Source: Paludibaculum fermentans
Lineage (GTDB): Bacteria; Acidobacteriota; Terriglobia; Bryobacterales; Bryobacteraceae
Length of the DNA: 64,000 nucleotides
Assembly (NCBI RefSeq): GCF_015277775.1
Contig: NZ_CP063849.1
Span: 1,302,001 to 1,366,000 of the forward strand
Reading direction: 5' to 3'
Shown here: positions 38,999 to 48,270 of the stretch, one piece after another
Layout of the letters: each line of letters starts with the position of its first letter
Position numbering within the stretch: the stretch's first letter is position 1
The notes under the pieces: model-generated
Database searches by the model: none
What the model was told of the DNA's origin: nothing
Seen by the model: the letters and a program-made list of their open reading frames with translations, nothing else
Program-made: the position numbers and the translations under genes

Positions 38999-40369
38999 AT
39001 GGCCCGCACTCGTTCCGCCCTCTCCCGCAGACAATTGCTTGCCGCGGCCGCCCTGCCTGGACTCTTCCGCATGACCGAGGACTCCGCGTCGTCGCAGACT
39101 TTGAACAAAAACTCCGCGCCCAGCCAGTTGAAGATCACGGATATGCGCTCCGTGCTGGTGGCCTCGAATTACGACTACCCCATCATCCGCATCGACACGA
39201 ACCAGGGCGTCTACGGCCTGGGCGAGGTGCGCGACGCGGGTAGGGAAGGCACGGCCCTGGTGCTCAAGCCGCATCTGGTGGGACGCAACCCGCTCCAGAT
39301 CGAGCCGATCCTCGACAGCATCCGCAACTTCGCCAGCCAGCAGCGCATGGGCGGCGGGTACAGCGCCATCGACATGGCCCTGCACGACATTGCCGGCAAA
39401 GTCTATCGCGTGCCTGCCTGGCGGCTGATCGGATCGAAATACCGCGACTCCATTCGCATCTACTGCGATACGGACCAGAGCAAGGATCCGAAGATCTTCG
39501 CCGAGCGGCTGCGCAAACGGAAGCAGCAGGGGTTCACGTTCTTCAAGATGGATCTCGGCACCAGCCTGGTAGCCGACCGGTCTGGCGCCGTCACCAGCTA
39601 CAACACGGCCACCACCAAGGGGCTCCAGTATCTCTGCGAATATGTGCAGGCGATCCGCGACCAGATCGGTTGGGAAGCTCCGCTGGCGACTGACCACTTC
39701 GGCCCGCTCAGCCTGAACGACAGCATCCGCTACGCGCGTGCCTTCGAGCCCTACAATCTCGCCTGGGCCGAGGACATGATCCAGGTGGGCCATCTCGGAC
39801 CCGGCGGCGACGCGCCGAAGAATTGGCGCGCCTATCGGGAACTCTCTGAAGCCACCACCACGCCCATCGCCACGGGCGAGAGCCTCTTCGGGCTGGAGGA
39901 AGGCTTCAAGGCGCTGATCGACAACCGTGCGGTGGACATCATTCATCCGGATCCGCTCACCTCCGGCGCCATCCGCGAGACCAAGCGCATCTGCGACTAC
40001 GCTTCCATGAATGGCGTGCAGACGGCCATCCATTTTGCGGGATCCCCGGTGGGCTGCCTGGCGTCCGTCCACATGGCGGCCACGCTGAAAGACATGCTGG
40101 CCATGGAGAATCACGCCGTCGATATCCCGTGGTGGGGCGACCTGGTCACGGGTCCTGCCAAGCCCATTGTGGATCGCGGCTACATCCAGGTGCCCGATGC
40201 GCCGGGCCTTGGCGTCGAACTGAACGAAGCGGTAGTGAAACAGCACATCCGCAAGGGAGGCTACCTGGATCCCACTCCTCAATATGACGACTACATTCTC
40301 GACCGCTTCCGTCTGGGTGGACCCTACCCGCATCTCGACGAGAACGGCAATCCGGTGGTGAAGCAGTAG
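38999..40369 (+). CDS. Tat-exported mandelate racemase/enolase-superfamily enzyme (sugar-acid dehydratase-like)
   Basis: 456 residues. The N-terminus carries a twin-arginine signal (SRRQLLAAAALPG). The MR/MLE fold follows: capping domain with GLGEVRDAG, barrel Lys in FFKMDLG, metal ligands in ATDHFG, WAEDM and TGESLFG, and a C-terminal His in AIHFAG. The arrangement resembles D-galactonate/galactarate-type dehydratases more than racemases. Enolase-superfamily dehydratases are usually cytosolic, so export is notable. It is 26 bp downstream of the bicupin gene and converges on the beta-helix gene. Confidence 0.85.
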   Translation: MARTRSALSRRQLLAAAALPGLFRMTEDSASSQTLNKNSAPSQLKITDMRSVLVASNYDYPIIRIDTNQGVYGLGEVRDAGREGTALVLKPHLVGRNPLQIEPILDSIRNFASQQRMGGGYSAIDMALHDIAGKVYRVPAWRLIGSKYRDSIRIYCDTDQSKDPKIFAERLRKRKQQGFTFFKMDLGTSLVADRSGAVTSYNTATTKGLQYLCEYVQAIRDQIGWEAPLATDHFGPLSLNDSIRYARAFEPYNLAWAEDMIQVGHLGPGGDAPKNWRAYRELSEATTTPIATGESLFGLEEGFKALIDNRAVDIIHPDPLTSGAIRETKRICDYASMNGVQTAIHFAGSPVGCLASVHMAATLKDMLAMENHAVDIPWWGDLVTGPAKPIVDRGYIQVPDAPGLGVELNEAVVKQHIRKGGYLDPTPQYDDYILDRFRLGGPYPHLDENGNPVVKQ

Positions 40370-40373
40370 CTCC

Positions 40374-43300
40374 CTACTTCGTTGCAACCGAGTACAGGCT
40401 CGACTGCGTGAGGATGAACAGCGTCTTGCCCACGGGGCCTCCGAAGACCAGGTGGAGCGGCCTCTCCGGGACTCGGATGACATCGATCACTTTGCCCGCC
40501 GGCGTGTAGACGTAGATCTCACCTGCGGCCAGGTAGACGTTGCCCGCCTTGTCCTGGGCGACGCTCTCGCCGCCCTGCTCGATGAAAGACTCCAGTTCGC
40601 CCAGGGTGCCGTCCGCCTGGATCCTGCCGCGGTAGGTGCGCTGGTCGGATTCATTTGTGACGTAGAACGGCCGGCCCGCGTCCGCCTTCACCAGCCCGTA
40701 GGCTTGCAGGATGTATGCCCACTTGTACCCGAGATAAGCAGGACCCTGGACAATGACCTCGTCGGAAGGAATGAACAGGCTGCCGTCCGGCGAGACATAT
40801 TGATACTTCGTCCGCGTGGTCACCAGCTTGCGAAACATCTGGTCCAGCGTGATGTACTCCAGCTTCGCCGGATCCAGCGTGTTGGTGAAATCGCCGTTTA
40901 CCCAGTAGTTCACCGGCAGAACGGCGGTGGCGCCCGGACGCTCCTGGGCGGGCTGCGGAGCCAGCACCGTGACCTCCTCCTCGGGTCCGTCGGGTTTGAA
41001 TGCATATACGGCCATGCCGCTGCCTCCTGAGGACGTCACGATCAGGTTGCCGGCCTTGTCCATGGCAAGATTGACCGGATCCAGAGGGCTGTCGCGTACT
41101 ATCTTGAGTGCCCGCGTCTCCGGCGAGTAACGGTAGATGCGATGCCAGTGCGCATCCACAAAGTAGAGCCGACCTTGGGCATCCACAATCCCGCCCGCGC
41201 TGTTGTAGAAGCCTCCGGCGAGCTTCTCGATCTTGGCGCCCGGCGCGACCACCGTGCCGGGGTACGCCGCGGGCGGCGTGGGCCGCGCAGTGGTCCAATC
41301 CAGAAGGGCGAACTCCCGGTCGCGTACTTCGGTGTTGTAGGTGGGATCCCAGATCGCGGTGCCATAGGAGACCTTGCCCTGCCGCACATACTGGCGGCAT
41401 CCCTCTTTCTCCGTGCACATCATCAGCGAGCTGTTGTTGTCCACGTGAATGTTGCGGAAGCGGATGCCGGTTGAGTCGGTCACTTTGATGGCATAGGGGA
41501 AGGGGCGGTAGCTGCGCACCACCCGGTAGCCGTGGAAGTTCGCAATCGTGACGTTCTTGGAATAGCTGATCTCCAGCGCGGAGGCCGACTCGCTTTCGCC
41601 GCGTTCCCCTTCGGTCTGCAGCGCGTAAAAGTCCCAGTTCTCCACGTGGTCGAGCTTTACCTCTGTCCGCATATGGTGCTCGCTGGACACCTGGTACACC
41701 TTGCCCGGGGTCGTGGTATCCGACACATACAGGCCCGTGTGCGCGAAGGTGCTGGGTGTCCACAGATTGGAGAACGTGCCGCCGCCTCCATGCGTCACCC
41801 ACAGGCTGGGATACTGGCTGTCCCAGCGGCGTCGCGGATCGGGGTCGGCGCTCAGGTTGCTGTTGTAGGGCTGTTCCCGCTTGCCCGATGGTCCTCGCGT
41901 CCCATGCCCGCCCAGGAACCGCACATCGTCCATCTGCGAGTCTTTGCCGGACATCCACAGCGCCGCCACCGCGCGGCTATTCACCCCGCCGGTGTAGAGG
42001 CCGATGCCGGTGACGAGATTTGTTCCGCCTTGCGGCGCCAGCAGCAGCGCTTTCGGGCTGCCGGGCCCCTGGAACGCCGCCGTGCCATCCAGCACATCGA
42101 ACTGCGTCTCATCCGGATGCAGGCCAATCAGGATGCTGTCCGGCCGCAGCTTGAGCGTGTCGCTCACCACGTAGCGCCCCATGGGTACGTACAGCACGGG
42201 GTTCTCATTAATGGCCTTTTGCAGGGCAGCCGTCTCGTCGGTCGCTCCGTCGCCCTTCAAGCCCAGCGATTTCAGGTTCACCCATCTTTCCGTGGAAGGC
42301 GGATCCTTCAGCGCATTCGGCCCCGCCGGCGGCATCGCCTTCAAGGGATCCGTGACATAGTCCGTCCTTCGCTCGGCCACAGCCCCCGGACGGTTGATCG
42401 CGTACCCGTGCGAGAGCGTCTTCACCTGGTATACCGGGCCCTGGCCTGCGAGTTGCTTTCCGCTTTCGCGAAAACGCGCGAAGACCGGTACGTTCCGGCA
42501 GTGGCTGCTCTCCACGTTGATCTGTGTCAGGCGGCTCTTCTCGTTGCTGATGATCAAGGCCGGACCGCTGATGTCCACGAACCGGGCGTCCTTCACCCAG
42601 AATTGGTCGGAGTAACCGGTGTCGATCGCGATCGCCGTCGGCACGTTGCGGAATTCGCAGTGCACCAGCGTCAACTGCGCTTCGTTCTCGCGGATGGCCG
42701 CCTCGTGCTGCCCGTCGAAGGTGGCATCGATGACCGAGAACTGCCAGGCGGGCGACGGCTTCTTGGTCAGGATGCCGTAGCGTCCGCCATGGAAATGTAC
42801 GTCGTAGGCGATATTGCCGGCATCGTGGATCCCGGCCAGGCCGGAGCCAAGCTGGAAGTCCATGTGCGCCAGGTAGCCATGCTGGGCGACATGGAATCGC
42901 ACGGCCACCGCGGCGGCGTTATCATTGCCGATCTCGAAATCGATGTTGCTCATCGCCGAGTAAAACGTGCCGGGGTTCGCATCCCCGATGTTGTTGTTCG
43001 GCGGCACTGTACCGGGCGGCGGCGGAGGCAGCCGGAAGCCGCGGCCCTGCATCGGCCGCATGCCCGCGAAGAAGAACATCGTCCCGATGCCTTGCTGGAA
43101 GCCCGGAGTGTGGTCCGCCAGGACGAACACCGGCCGCTGCCCGCCATAGCCCATCACCCGGATGCCCGGCCATACGTAGATCGTCCGGGTGACCCGGTAG
43201 CGGCCTTCGGGCACAAACAGGATGCCCTCGCCCGTGGTCTCCTGGACCTTGTCGATTGCGGCCTGGATCCCCGCGCTGTCGTCCGCCAGGCCGTCGGCCC

Positions 43301-43430
43301 GCACGGCGAAGCGGTCCTGCGTCAGGTACACGGCCTGCGCGTCGTCCAAGCGGGTCTTGTAGTAGGAAGCTCCACTGCAGGGCAGCAGCAGGCCGCCGAG
43401 AATCATGCCAATGAGAATGAGTCGCGCCAT
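40374..43430 (-). CDS. Giant exported tandem beta-helix (pectate-lyase-3-like) protein with C-terminal NHL/SMP-30-like propeller
   Basis: 1018 residues with a signal peptide (MARLILIGMILGGLLLPCSG). Two pectate_lyase_3/GH55-like beta-helix modules each begin with a DG/Asp-containing start motif (RADGLADDSAGIQAAIDK; LKGDGATDETAALQKAINE) and a VPEGRY or VPMGRY strand. The last about 280 residues (from AGGFYNSAGGIVDAQGRLYFVD) are NHL/SMP-30-like propeller blades. Such double helices occur in GH55 laminarinases and phage-tailspike-like lyases; adding a propeller is uncommon. Probably a surface polysaccharide-binding or cutting enzyme. Confidence 0.82.
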   Translation of the reverse strand: MARLILIGMILGGLLLPCSGASYYKTRLDDAQAVYLTQDRFAVRADGLADDSAGIQAAIDKVQETTGEGILFVPEGRYRVTRTIYVWPGIRVMGYGGQRPVFVLADHTPGFQQGIGTMFFFAGMRPMQGRGFRLPPPPPGTVPPNNNIGDANPGTFYSAMSNIDFEIGNDNAAAVAVRFHVAQHGYLAHMDFQLGSGLAGIHDAGNIAYDVHFHGGRYGILTKKPSPAWQFSVIDATFDGQHEAAIRENEAQLTLVHCEFRNVPTAIAIDTGYSDQFWVKDARFVDISGPALIISNEKSRLTQINVESSHCRNVPVFARFRESGKQLAGQGPVYQVKTLSHGYAINRPGAVAERRTDYVTDPLKAMPPAGPNALKDPPSTERWVNLKSLGLKGDGATDETAALQKAINENPVLYVPMGRYVVSDTLKLRPDSILIGLHPDETQFDVLDGTAAFQGPGSPKALLLAPQGGTNLVTGIGLYTGGVNSRAVAALWMSGKDSQMDDVRFLGGHGTRGPSGKREQPYNSNLSADPDPRRRWDSQYPSLWVTHGGGGTFSNLWTPSTFAHTGLYVSDTTTPGKVYQVSSEHHMRTEVKLDHVENWDFYALQTEGERGESESASALEISYSKNVTIANFHGYRVVRSYRPFPYAIKVTDSTGIRFRNIHVDNNSSLMMCTEKEGCRQYVRQGKVSYGTAIWDPTYNTEVRDREFALLDWTTARPTPPAAYPGTVVAPGAKIEKLAGGFYNSAGGIVDAQGRLYFVDAHWHRIYRYSPETRALKIVRDSPLDPVNLAMDKAGNLIVTSSGGSGMAVYAFKPDGPEEEVTVLAPQPAQERPGATAVLPVNYWVNGDFTNTLDPAKLEYITLDQMFRKLVTTRTKYQYVSPDGSLFIPSDEVIVQGPAYLGYKWAYILQAYGLVKADAGRPFYVTNESDQRTYRGRIQADGTLGELESFIEQGGESVAQDKAGNVYLAAGEIYVYTPAGKVIDVIRVPERPLHLVFGGPVGKTLFILTQSSLYSVATK

Positions 43431-43479
43431 CGAGCAACACTCCTGAACCGCGAGCGTTTTGTCGCGTACTCATCATATG

Positions 43480-43514
43480 CCCGAGGTCCGTCCCGCGCGA
43501 GGACGGCCCTCGGG
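43480..43514. terminator. Strong intergenic hairpin after mgtA
   Basis: Arms CCCGAGG-t-CCGTCC (43480-43493) and GGACGG-c-CCTCGGG (43501-43514) pair over 13 bp with one internal mismatch and a 7-nt loop, just past the mgtA stop. There is no T-run on either side, so it may be a weak terminator or an mRNA-stabilising hairpin. Confidence 0.5.
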
Positions 43515-43534
43515 TTCTACCGCCGTCCACTTCC

Positions 43535-46180
43535 CTAGTAGTAGCCGAAGCGGCGCGCAAACCAGTTCTTCATCAACTGCGCCATCACACCGTAGGCCGT
43601 GAGCGCCGCCACCAGCCACACGAAATACACGCCGGGCAGCGGGGTCAAACCGATCGTCTTTCCGAACGGCGAAAAGGGGATCGCCAGGCCGGCGCAGATC
43701 ACCACGCCAGTCAGCAGGCTCAGCGGCAGGGCTGCGCGGCTCTCCAGAAACGGGATCTTGCGCGTCCGGATGATGTGGACTATCAGCGTCTGAGAGATGA
43801 GCCCCTCGACAAACCATCCGGTCTGGAAGAGAGACTGGCCCGCATGCGTGTTCGCCCCGAACACGAACCACATCAGCGCGAAGGTGGCGTAGTCGAACAG
43901 CGACGACACGGGTCCCAGAAACAGCATGAAGCGCGCGATCGCCGGCACGTTCCATTTGCGCGGCTCTTTCAGATACTCCTCATCGACGTTGTCGAAAGGA
44001 ATGCCGATCTGCGAGAAGTCGTACAACAGGTTCTGCACCAGCAACTGCACAGGCAGCATGGGCAGGAACGGGAGCCAGGCGCTGGCGCCCAGCACGCTGA
44101 GCATGTTGCCGAAGTTCGAGCTCGTGCCCATACGGATGTACTTCACGATATTGCCGAACGTGCGCCGTCCCTCCAGGACACCCTCTTCCAGCACCATCAG
44201 GCTCTTCTCCAGCAGGATGATGTCGGCCGACTCCTTCGCGATGTCTACGGCCGTATTCACAGAAATCCCGATGTCCGCTTCACGCAGGGCCGCCGCGTCG
44301 TTGATTCCGTCGCCCAGGAAGCCCACCACATGGCCGCGGGCTTTCAACGCCGCGATCACGCGCGCCTTCTCCATCGGCGATACCTTTGCGAAGACGGCGG
44401 TGGTGTCCACTGCCTGCTGCAACTCCTCGGTGCTCATCCGCGCGATCTCCCGGCCCAGCAGGATGCGCCCGGCTTCGATGCCCACCTCCGTGCAGATCCG
44501 GCGCGTCACGGTGTCGTTGTCGCCGGTGAGGATCTTCACCGAGACTCCGTGGGCCTTCAGCGCCTGGATGGCCGGGGCGGCAGACTCCTTGGGCGGGTCC
44601 AGGAAAGCGACGAAGCCCGCCAGGATCAGCTCGGTCTCATCGGCAACGGAATAGACGGCCTTGCCCAACGGGAACTTGCGGTAGCCTACCGCAATCACGC
44701 GGAACCCCTCTTCGTTCAACTCGCGGGCCATGCGGAGCGCGCCTGCCCGCAACTCGTCTTTCAAGGGGACCAGTTGCCGGTCGACATCCACCAGCGTCGT
44801 GATCCGCAGCATCTCCTCCACTGCGCCCTTCGTGATGAGGAGCTCTTCCGCTTTCTCCGTTTCCACGGCGACGGACATGCGGCGCCGCCCGAAGTCGAAG
44901 GGGATCTCGTCCACCAACCGGTAATCTGTTGCCACGTGCAGGCCCTGCTCCAGTTCGGCATGCTGCAGCACCGCGACATCGAGCAGGTTCTTCAAACCCG
45001 TCTGGTAATAGCTGTTCAGGTAAGCCAGTTGCAGCACCTTTTCCGATGCCCGGCCCAGCACGTCGAGATGCCGTTCCAGCACGACGCGGTCCTGCGTGAG
45101 CGTGCCGGTCTTGTCGGAGCAGAGGACGTCCATCGCGCCGAAGTTCTGGATGGAGTGCAGCCGCTTCACGATCACCTTCTTGCGCGACATGTTCACCGCG
45201 CCGCGCGCGAGGTTTGCGGTCACCACCATCGGCAGCATCTCCGGAGTCAGGCCCACGGCTACCGAGAGCGCAAAGAAGAACGCCTGCCCCCAGTCGCCCT
45301 TGGTCCAGCCATTGAGGACGAACACCAGGGGGACCATGACGAGCGTGAACCGGATGAGCAGGCGGCTGACGCGGCTCACGCCCCGGTCGAACTCCGTCTC
45401 CACCCGGCGTCCGGTGACTTCGCGGGCCAGTTCGCCCAGATGCGTGGCAGCGCCTGTCTGGAGGACGAGCCCCGTTCCCGTGCCGCTAATGACGTTCGTG
45501 CCCATGAAGCAGAGCATGGGCCGCTCAGTCAGTTCCAGGGTGTCCGCCGAATCCTCCTGGGCCGACTTTTCCACCGGCATGGATTCGCCCGTCAACGCCG
45601 CCTGGCTGACGAAGAGATCCTTGGCCGCCAGCAGACGCAGGTCGGCGGGAATCATGTCGCCGGCCGAGAGATGCACAATGTCGCCCGGCACCAGTTCATC
45701 CACCGCGATTTCGGCTTTCCCTCCGTCACGCGTCACCGTGGCGGTGGTCTGGACCATCTCGTTCAACTTCTCCGCCGCTTTGCTCGACCGGAACTCCTGG
45801 GCAAAGCGTAGAATGGCGCTCACCAGCACCATCGTCGAGATGATTGTGGCGGCCTCGGAGTCTCCGCTGATGGCGGCTATGCCGGCCAGCGCCAGCAGCA
45901 GCAGGATGAAGGCGTTGTTGAACGCATGCAACAGATGGCGCCACCACCCGTTCGACTCTTCCCGCACAACCGTATTCGGACCGTACTCGCCCAGGCGCTG
46001 TTCAGCGGTTTCGAGAGACAGCCCCTGGAGGCCGGCTCCGAATTCATTCATGAGCGTCAGGGCGTCGGTTTGGGACGCGTGTTCCAGCACCCTCTTGTCA
46101 TTCTTCAGGGCGCGGCCCGCGGGTTTCACCTTGAGGCCGTTGATCTTCTTGAGCTCGAGCTCCACGAGTGGTTTGAGCAT
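43535..46180 (-). CDS. mgtA: Mg2+-importing P-type ATPase, MgtA/MgtB family
   Basis: 881 residues. P-type ATPase hallmarks: phosphorylation site CSDKTGTLTQD with D356, actuator motif LTGESMPVEKS, FLGDGINDAAALREADIGISVNTAVDIAKESADIILLE in the hinge, and about ten membrane helices including LFQTGWFVEGLISQTLIVHIIRT typical of type IIIB Mg2+ pumps. It moves Mg2+ inward at the inner membrane. AGAGGAG lies 9-10 bp before ATG 46180. The 660-bp upstream region can form several hairpins, so leader-based control is possible. Confidence 0.95.
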   Translation of the reverse strand: MLKPLVELELKKINGLKVKPAGRALKNDKRVLEHASQTDALTLMNEFGAGLQGLSLETAEQRLGEYGPNTVVREESNGWWRHLLHAFNNAFILLLLALAGIAAISGDSEAATIISTMVLVSAILRFAQEFRSSKAAEKLNEMVQTTATVTRDGGKAEIAVDELVPGDIVHLSAGDMIPADLRLLAAKDLFVSQAALTGESMPVEKSAQEDSADTLELTERPMLCFMGTNVISGTGTGLVLQTGAATHLGELAREVTGRRVETEFDRGVSRVSRLLIRFTLVMVPLVFVLNGWTKGDWGQAFFFALSVAVGLTPEMLPMVVTANLARGAVNMSRKKVIVKRLHSIQNFGAMDVLCSDKTGTLTQDRVVLERHLDVLGRASEKVLQLAYLNSYYQTGLKNLLDVAVLQHAELEQGLHVATDYRLVDEIPFDFGRRRMSVAVETEKAEELLITKGAVEEMLRITTLVDVDRQLVPLKDELRAGALRMARELNEEGFRVIAVGYRKFPLGKAVYSVADETELILAGFVAFLDPPKESAAPAIQALKAHGVSVKILTGDNDTVTRRICTEVGIEAGRILLGREIARMSTEELQQAVDTTAVFAKVSPMEKARVIAALKARGHVVGFLGDGINDAAALREADIGISVNTAVDIAKESADIILLEKSLMVLEEGVLEGRRTFGNIVKYIRMGTSSNFGNMLSVLGASAWLPFLPMLPVQLLVQNLLYDFSQIGIPFDNVDEEYLKEPRKWNVPAIARFMLFLGPVSSLFDYATFALMWFVFGANTHAGQSLFQTGWFVEGLISQTLIVHIIRTRKIPFLESRAALPLSLLTGVVICAGLAIPFSPFGKTIGLTPLPGVYFVWLVAALTAYGVMAQLMKNWFARRFGYY

Positions 46181-46844
46181 GGCGTTGCATCTCCTCTCGT
46201 GGCCGCAGTTCGCCGGAATGCGCCCGCTGCTCTACATCACGCGAAGGGAATGTCACCCGGGCGCCGCCTGGTGGCTGGCGCTCGAGCAAGGTCCGCTCAC
46301 GCGCTGAGAGCGCGGGCACAGACTAAAGACCGGAAATGAGTGGTTTGGGGTAGGGGCTGCTGCGCGGCGTATCGTCTTCGCCGCGAGAAACCCGCCTGGA
46401 TGCCCTAGGAAGTGAAGGGCAGGGAAGACCGGTCGAATCTCACGGCGGAAGCGCAATCCGCCAGCAGCAAGCCCACCCGCAAAGGAGGCTCTTTCCGCTG
46501 GGTTATTGAACTACTGCCACTAATCGTTTCCATTTGTCGTTGCACGGAGCCTTTCAGACTCCACCGTAAGGGTAGGCCAATCAGGTAAGGTTCGTCAACC
46601 AGCCAGCTCCACTTTTAGGAGGTGGATGCTCGGTGCCGGCTTGTTTCCTCGATCTCCACCGCTGGCGGGGCGTATCAGCGGCGGGAACGCGGTCTGTGAG
46701 AGTCGGGTAACTAGAAGAAACCAAACAGAAAGGAGCTCTCGGCGGATCGCCGGTCGAGGTCGCTGCCGGTTCAACCGCACGAAGATGTAAAGAATTCGCA
46801 TTTTAGTGTAGTAAATAGATCTACTAAGTCGTATACTTCTTTCA
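46181..46844. other. Structured 660-bp divergent intergenic region
   Basis: No credible gene. Inverted repeats on the mgtA side: GCGCCGCC/GGC-T-GGCGC hairpin (46261-46281) and GCGC-TGAGA-GCGC (46300-46312). Centrally GGCGGA/TCCGCC (46444-46462). On the cytochrome side TCCAC, GGTGGA and TCCACC around 46607-46665 can pair in two mutually exclusive ways. I checked for M-box, GEMM-I and cobalamin riboswitch signatures and could not match them. Confidence 0.45.
46809..46837 (+). promoter_or_regulatory. Inverted repeat and -10 element at the cytochrome gene start
   Basis: TAGTA (46809-46813) and TACTA (46822-46826) form an 18-bp inverted repeat, followed by TATACT (46832-46837), a near-consensus -10 box. 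The GTG start is only 7 bp after the -10, so the transcript would begin at or next to the start codon. The repeat would be an operator placed around the -35. Confidence 0.5.
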
Positions 46845-48248
46845 GTGAACCGTATTCTCTATAGACATCGGTGGCTTTTAGGGCTGTCAGTTGTCCTTCT
46901 CGGCGCCTTGGCCTCTCGCGGCATCCTCGCCGCCAGCGATCGCCAACCCGTTGTGAAGACACAGGGTTTCCTGCCGTTTGCCGATGCGCCCATCTACTAC
47001 CGGACCTCGAAGACCCTCTCAGACCAGATCACTCGCCTGAATCAGCAACTGGAGCGGAACGAGGTAAAGCTGGACTACGACTCCACGAACGGCTATCTCC
47101 GCTCGGTCCTGCAGCACCTTGGGATCCCGGTCAGTTCACAAACCTTGGTCTACTCGAAAACCAGCCTGCAGTTCCAGCACATTTCTCCGGCCACGCCGCG
47201 CGCCCTCTACTTCAATGACAACGTCTACGTCGGCCAGGTGCTCAACGCGAAATCGCTGGAACTCATCGCCTTCGACGCCACGCAGGGCGCGGTCTTCTAT
47301 GTGCTGGGCGAGCAGAAGGTAAGCGCGCCCCGCTTTGAACGGGCCCAACTCGATTGCGTCCAGTGTCACATTGCCGTTGCCACACACGGCATCCCGGGCG
47401 TCATCGTCCGCTCCGTCCTGACGAATCCAGCCGGCTATCCGAAAGGCGGAGCGGCGGTGCACACGATGGGCCAGGAGACCCCCTTTGCCGACCGCTGGGG
47501 CGGCTGGTATGTCACGGGTTCGCCCACCGCTGAAACCCATGCGGGCAACATGAAGACCGGCAACGCGCCCACCGAATTCGGCCGCAATCTGCCCAGCCTG
47601 AAAGGCGTCATCGACACGGGCCGGTTCCTGTCGGACCAGAGCGACATCGTGGCCCATCTGGTCCTGGCGCACCAGACGCAGATGCACAATCTCATCACGG
47701 AAACGAACTACCGCTACCGCCTGGGCGCCCACGCTGATTCGGAAAGAGCTCGCAAGAGCGGCCAGGAGTTCACTGGCAACTCCGAGGAAACGCGCCGCCA
47801 GTACCAGGCCGCCGCCGAAGCTACCCTTCGCTATCTCCTCTTCACGAACGAGGTGCCCCTGGCTGCCCCCATTCAGGGCGGTTCCGGCTTCACGGCCGAC
47901 TTTGCGGGTCTCGGACCCAGGGACCGCCGCGGCCGCTCCCTGCGCGATTTCGATCTCCAGAACCGTATCTTCAAGTACCCGTGCAGCTACTTGGTGTATT
48001 CAGATGCCTTCGACGCGATCCCCGCTCCGGCTCGCGAGTATCTTCTGAATCGATTGTTTGAAGTACTCACCGGACGCGATCAGAGTCACGATTTCGCCGG
48101 GCTCTCCGCCGCCAATCGGCGCGCCATTCTCGAAATCCTGGTCGATACCAAACCGGGGTTGCCCGCGGAATGGACGCAGTTCCTTCAGCAGCAGGCCAAG
48201 TCTCGATACACCACGCCGGGCTCCACCCCGGCTCCTCTCCAACGCTAA
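46845..48248 (+). CDS. Exported or membrane-anchored mono-haem c-type cytochrome-like protein
   Basis: 467 residues starting at GTG 46845, with an N-terminal hydrophobic helix (WLLGLSVVLLGALASRGILA). One haem c motif, CVQCH at 171-175, is present; no second CxxCH was found. Conserved-looking stretches include FLPFADAPIYYRT, GGWYVTGSP and KYPCSYLVYSDAFDAIP. It matches a family seen in Acidobacteria with unknown role. It is followed 22 bp later by a TlpA-like thioredoxin, suggesting an envelope redox pair. No ribosome-binding site precedes the start, consistent with a leaderless message. Confidence 0.8.
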   Translation: MNRILYRHRWLLGLSVVLLGALASRGILAASDRQPVVKTQGFLPFADAPIYYRTSKTLSDQITRLNQQLERNEVKLDYDSTNGYLRSVLQHLGIPVSSQTLVYSKTSLQFQHISPATPRALYFNDNVYVGQVLNAKSLELIAFDATQGAVFYVLGEQKVSAPRFERAQLDCVQCHIAVATHGIPGVIVRSVLTNPAGYPKGGAAVHTMGQETPFADRWGGWYVTGSPTAETHAGNMKTGNAPTEFGRNLPSLKGVIDTGRFLSDQSDIVAHLVLAHQTQMHNLITETNYRYRLGAHADSERARKSGQEFTGNSEETRRQYQAAAEATLRYLLFTNEVPLAAPIQGGSGFTADFAGLGPRDRRGRSLRDFDLQNRIFKYPCSYLVYSDAFDAIPAPAREYLLNRLFEVLTGRDQSHDFAGLSAANRRAILEILVDTKPGLPAEWTQFLQQQAKSRYTTPGSTPAPLQR

Positions 48249-48270
48249 GCAACAAGAAAGGATCGTCTGC

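Noticed and set aside
41532-45811. Two very long plus-strand frames over the beta-helix gene and mgtA
   Set aside because: Arg/His/Gln-rich shadow translations with no family resemblance; the minus-strand genes have all hallmarks.
46181-46844. M-box, GEMM-I or cobalamin riboswitch
   Set aside because: Conserved core strings of these classes could not be found on either strand; only generic hairpins are present.
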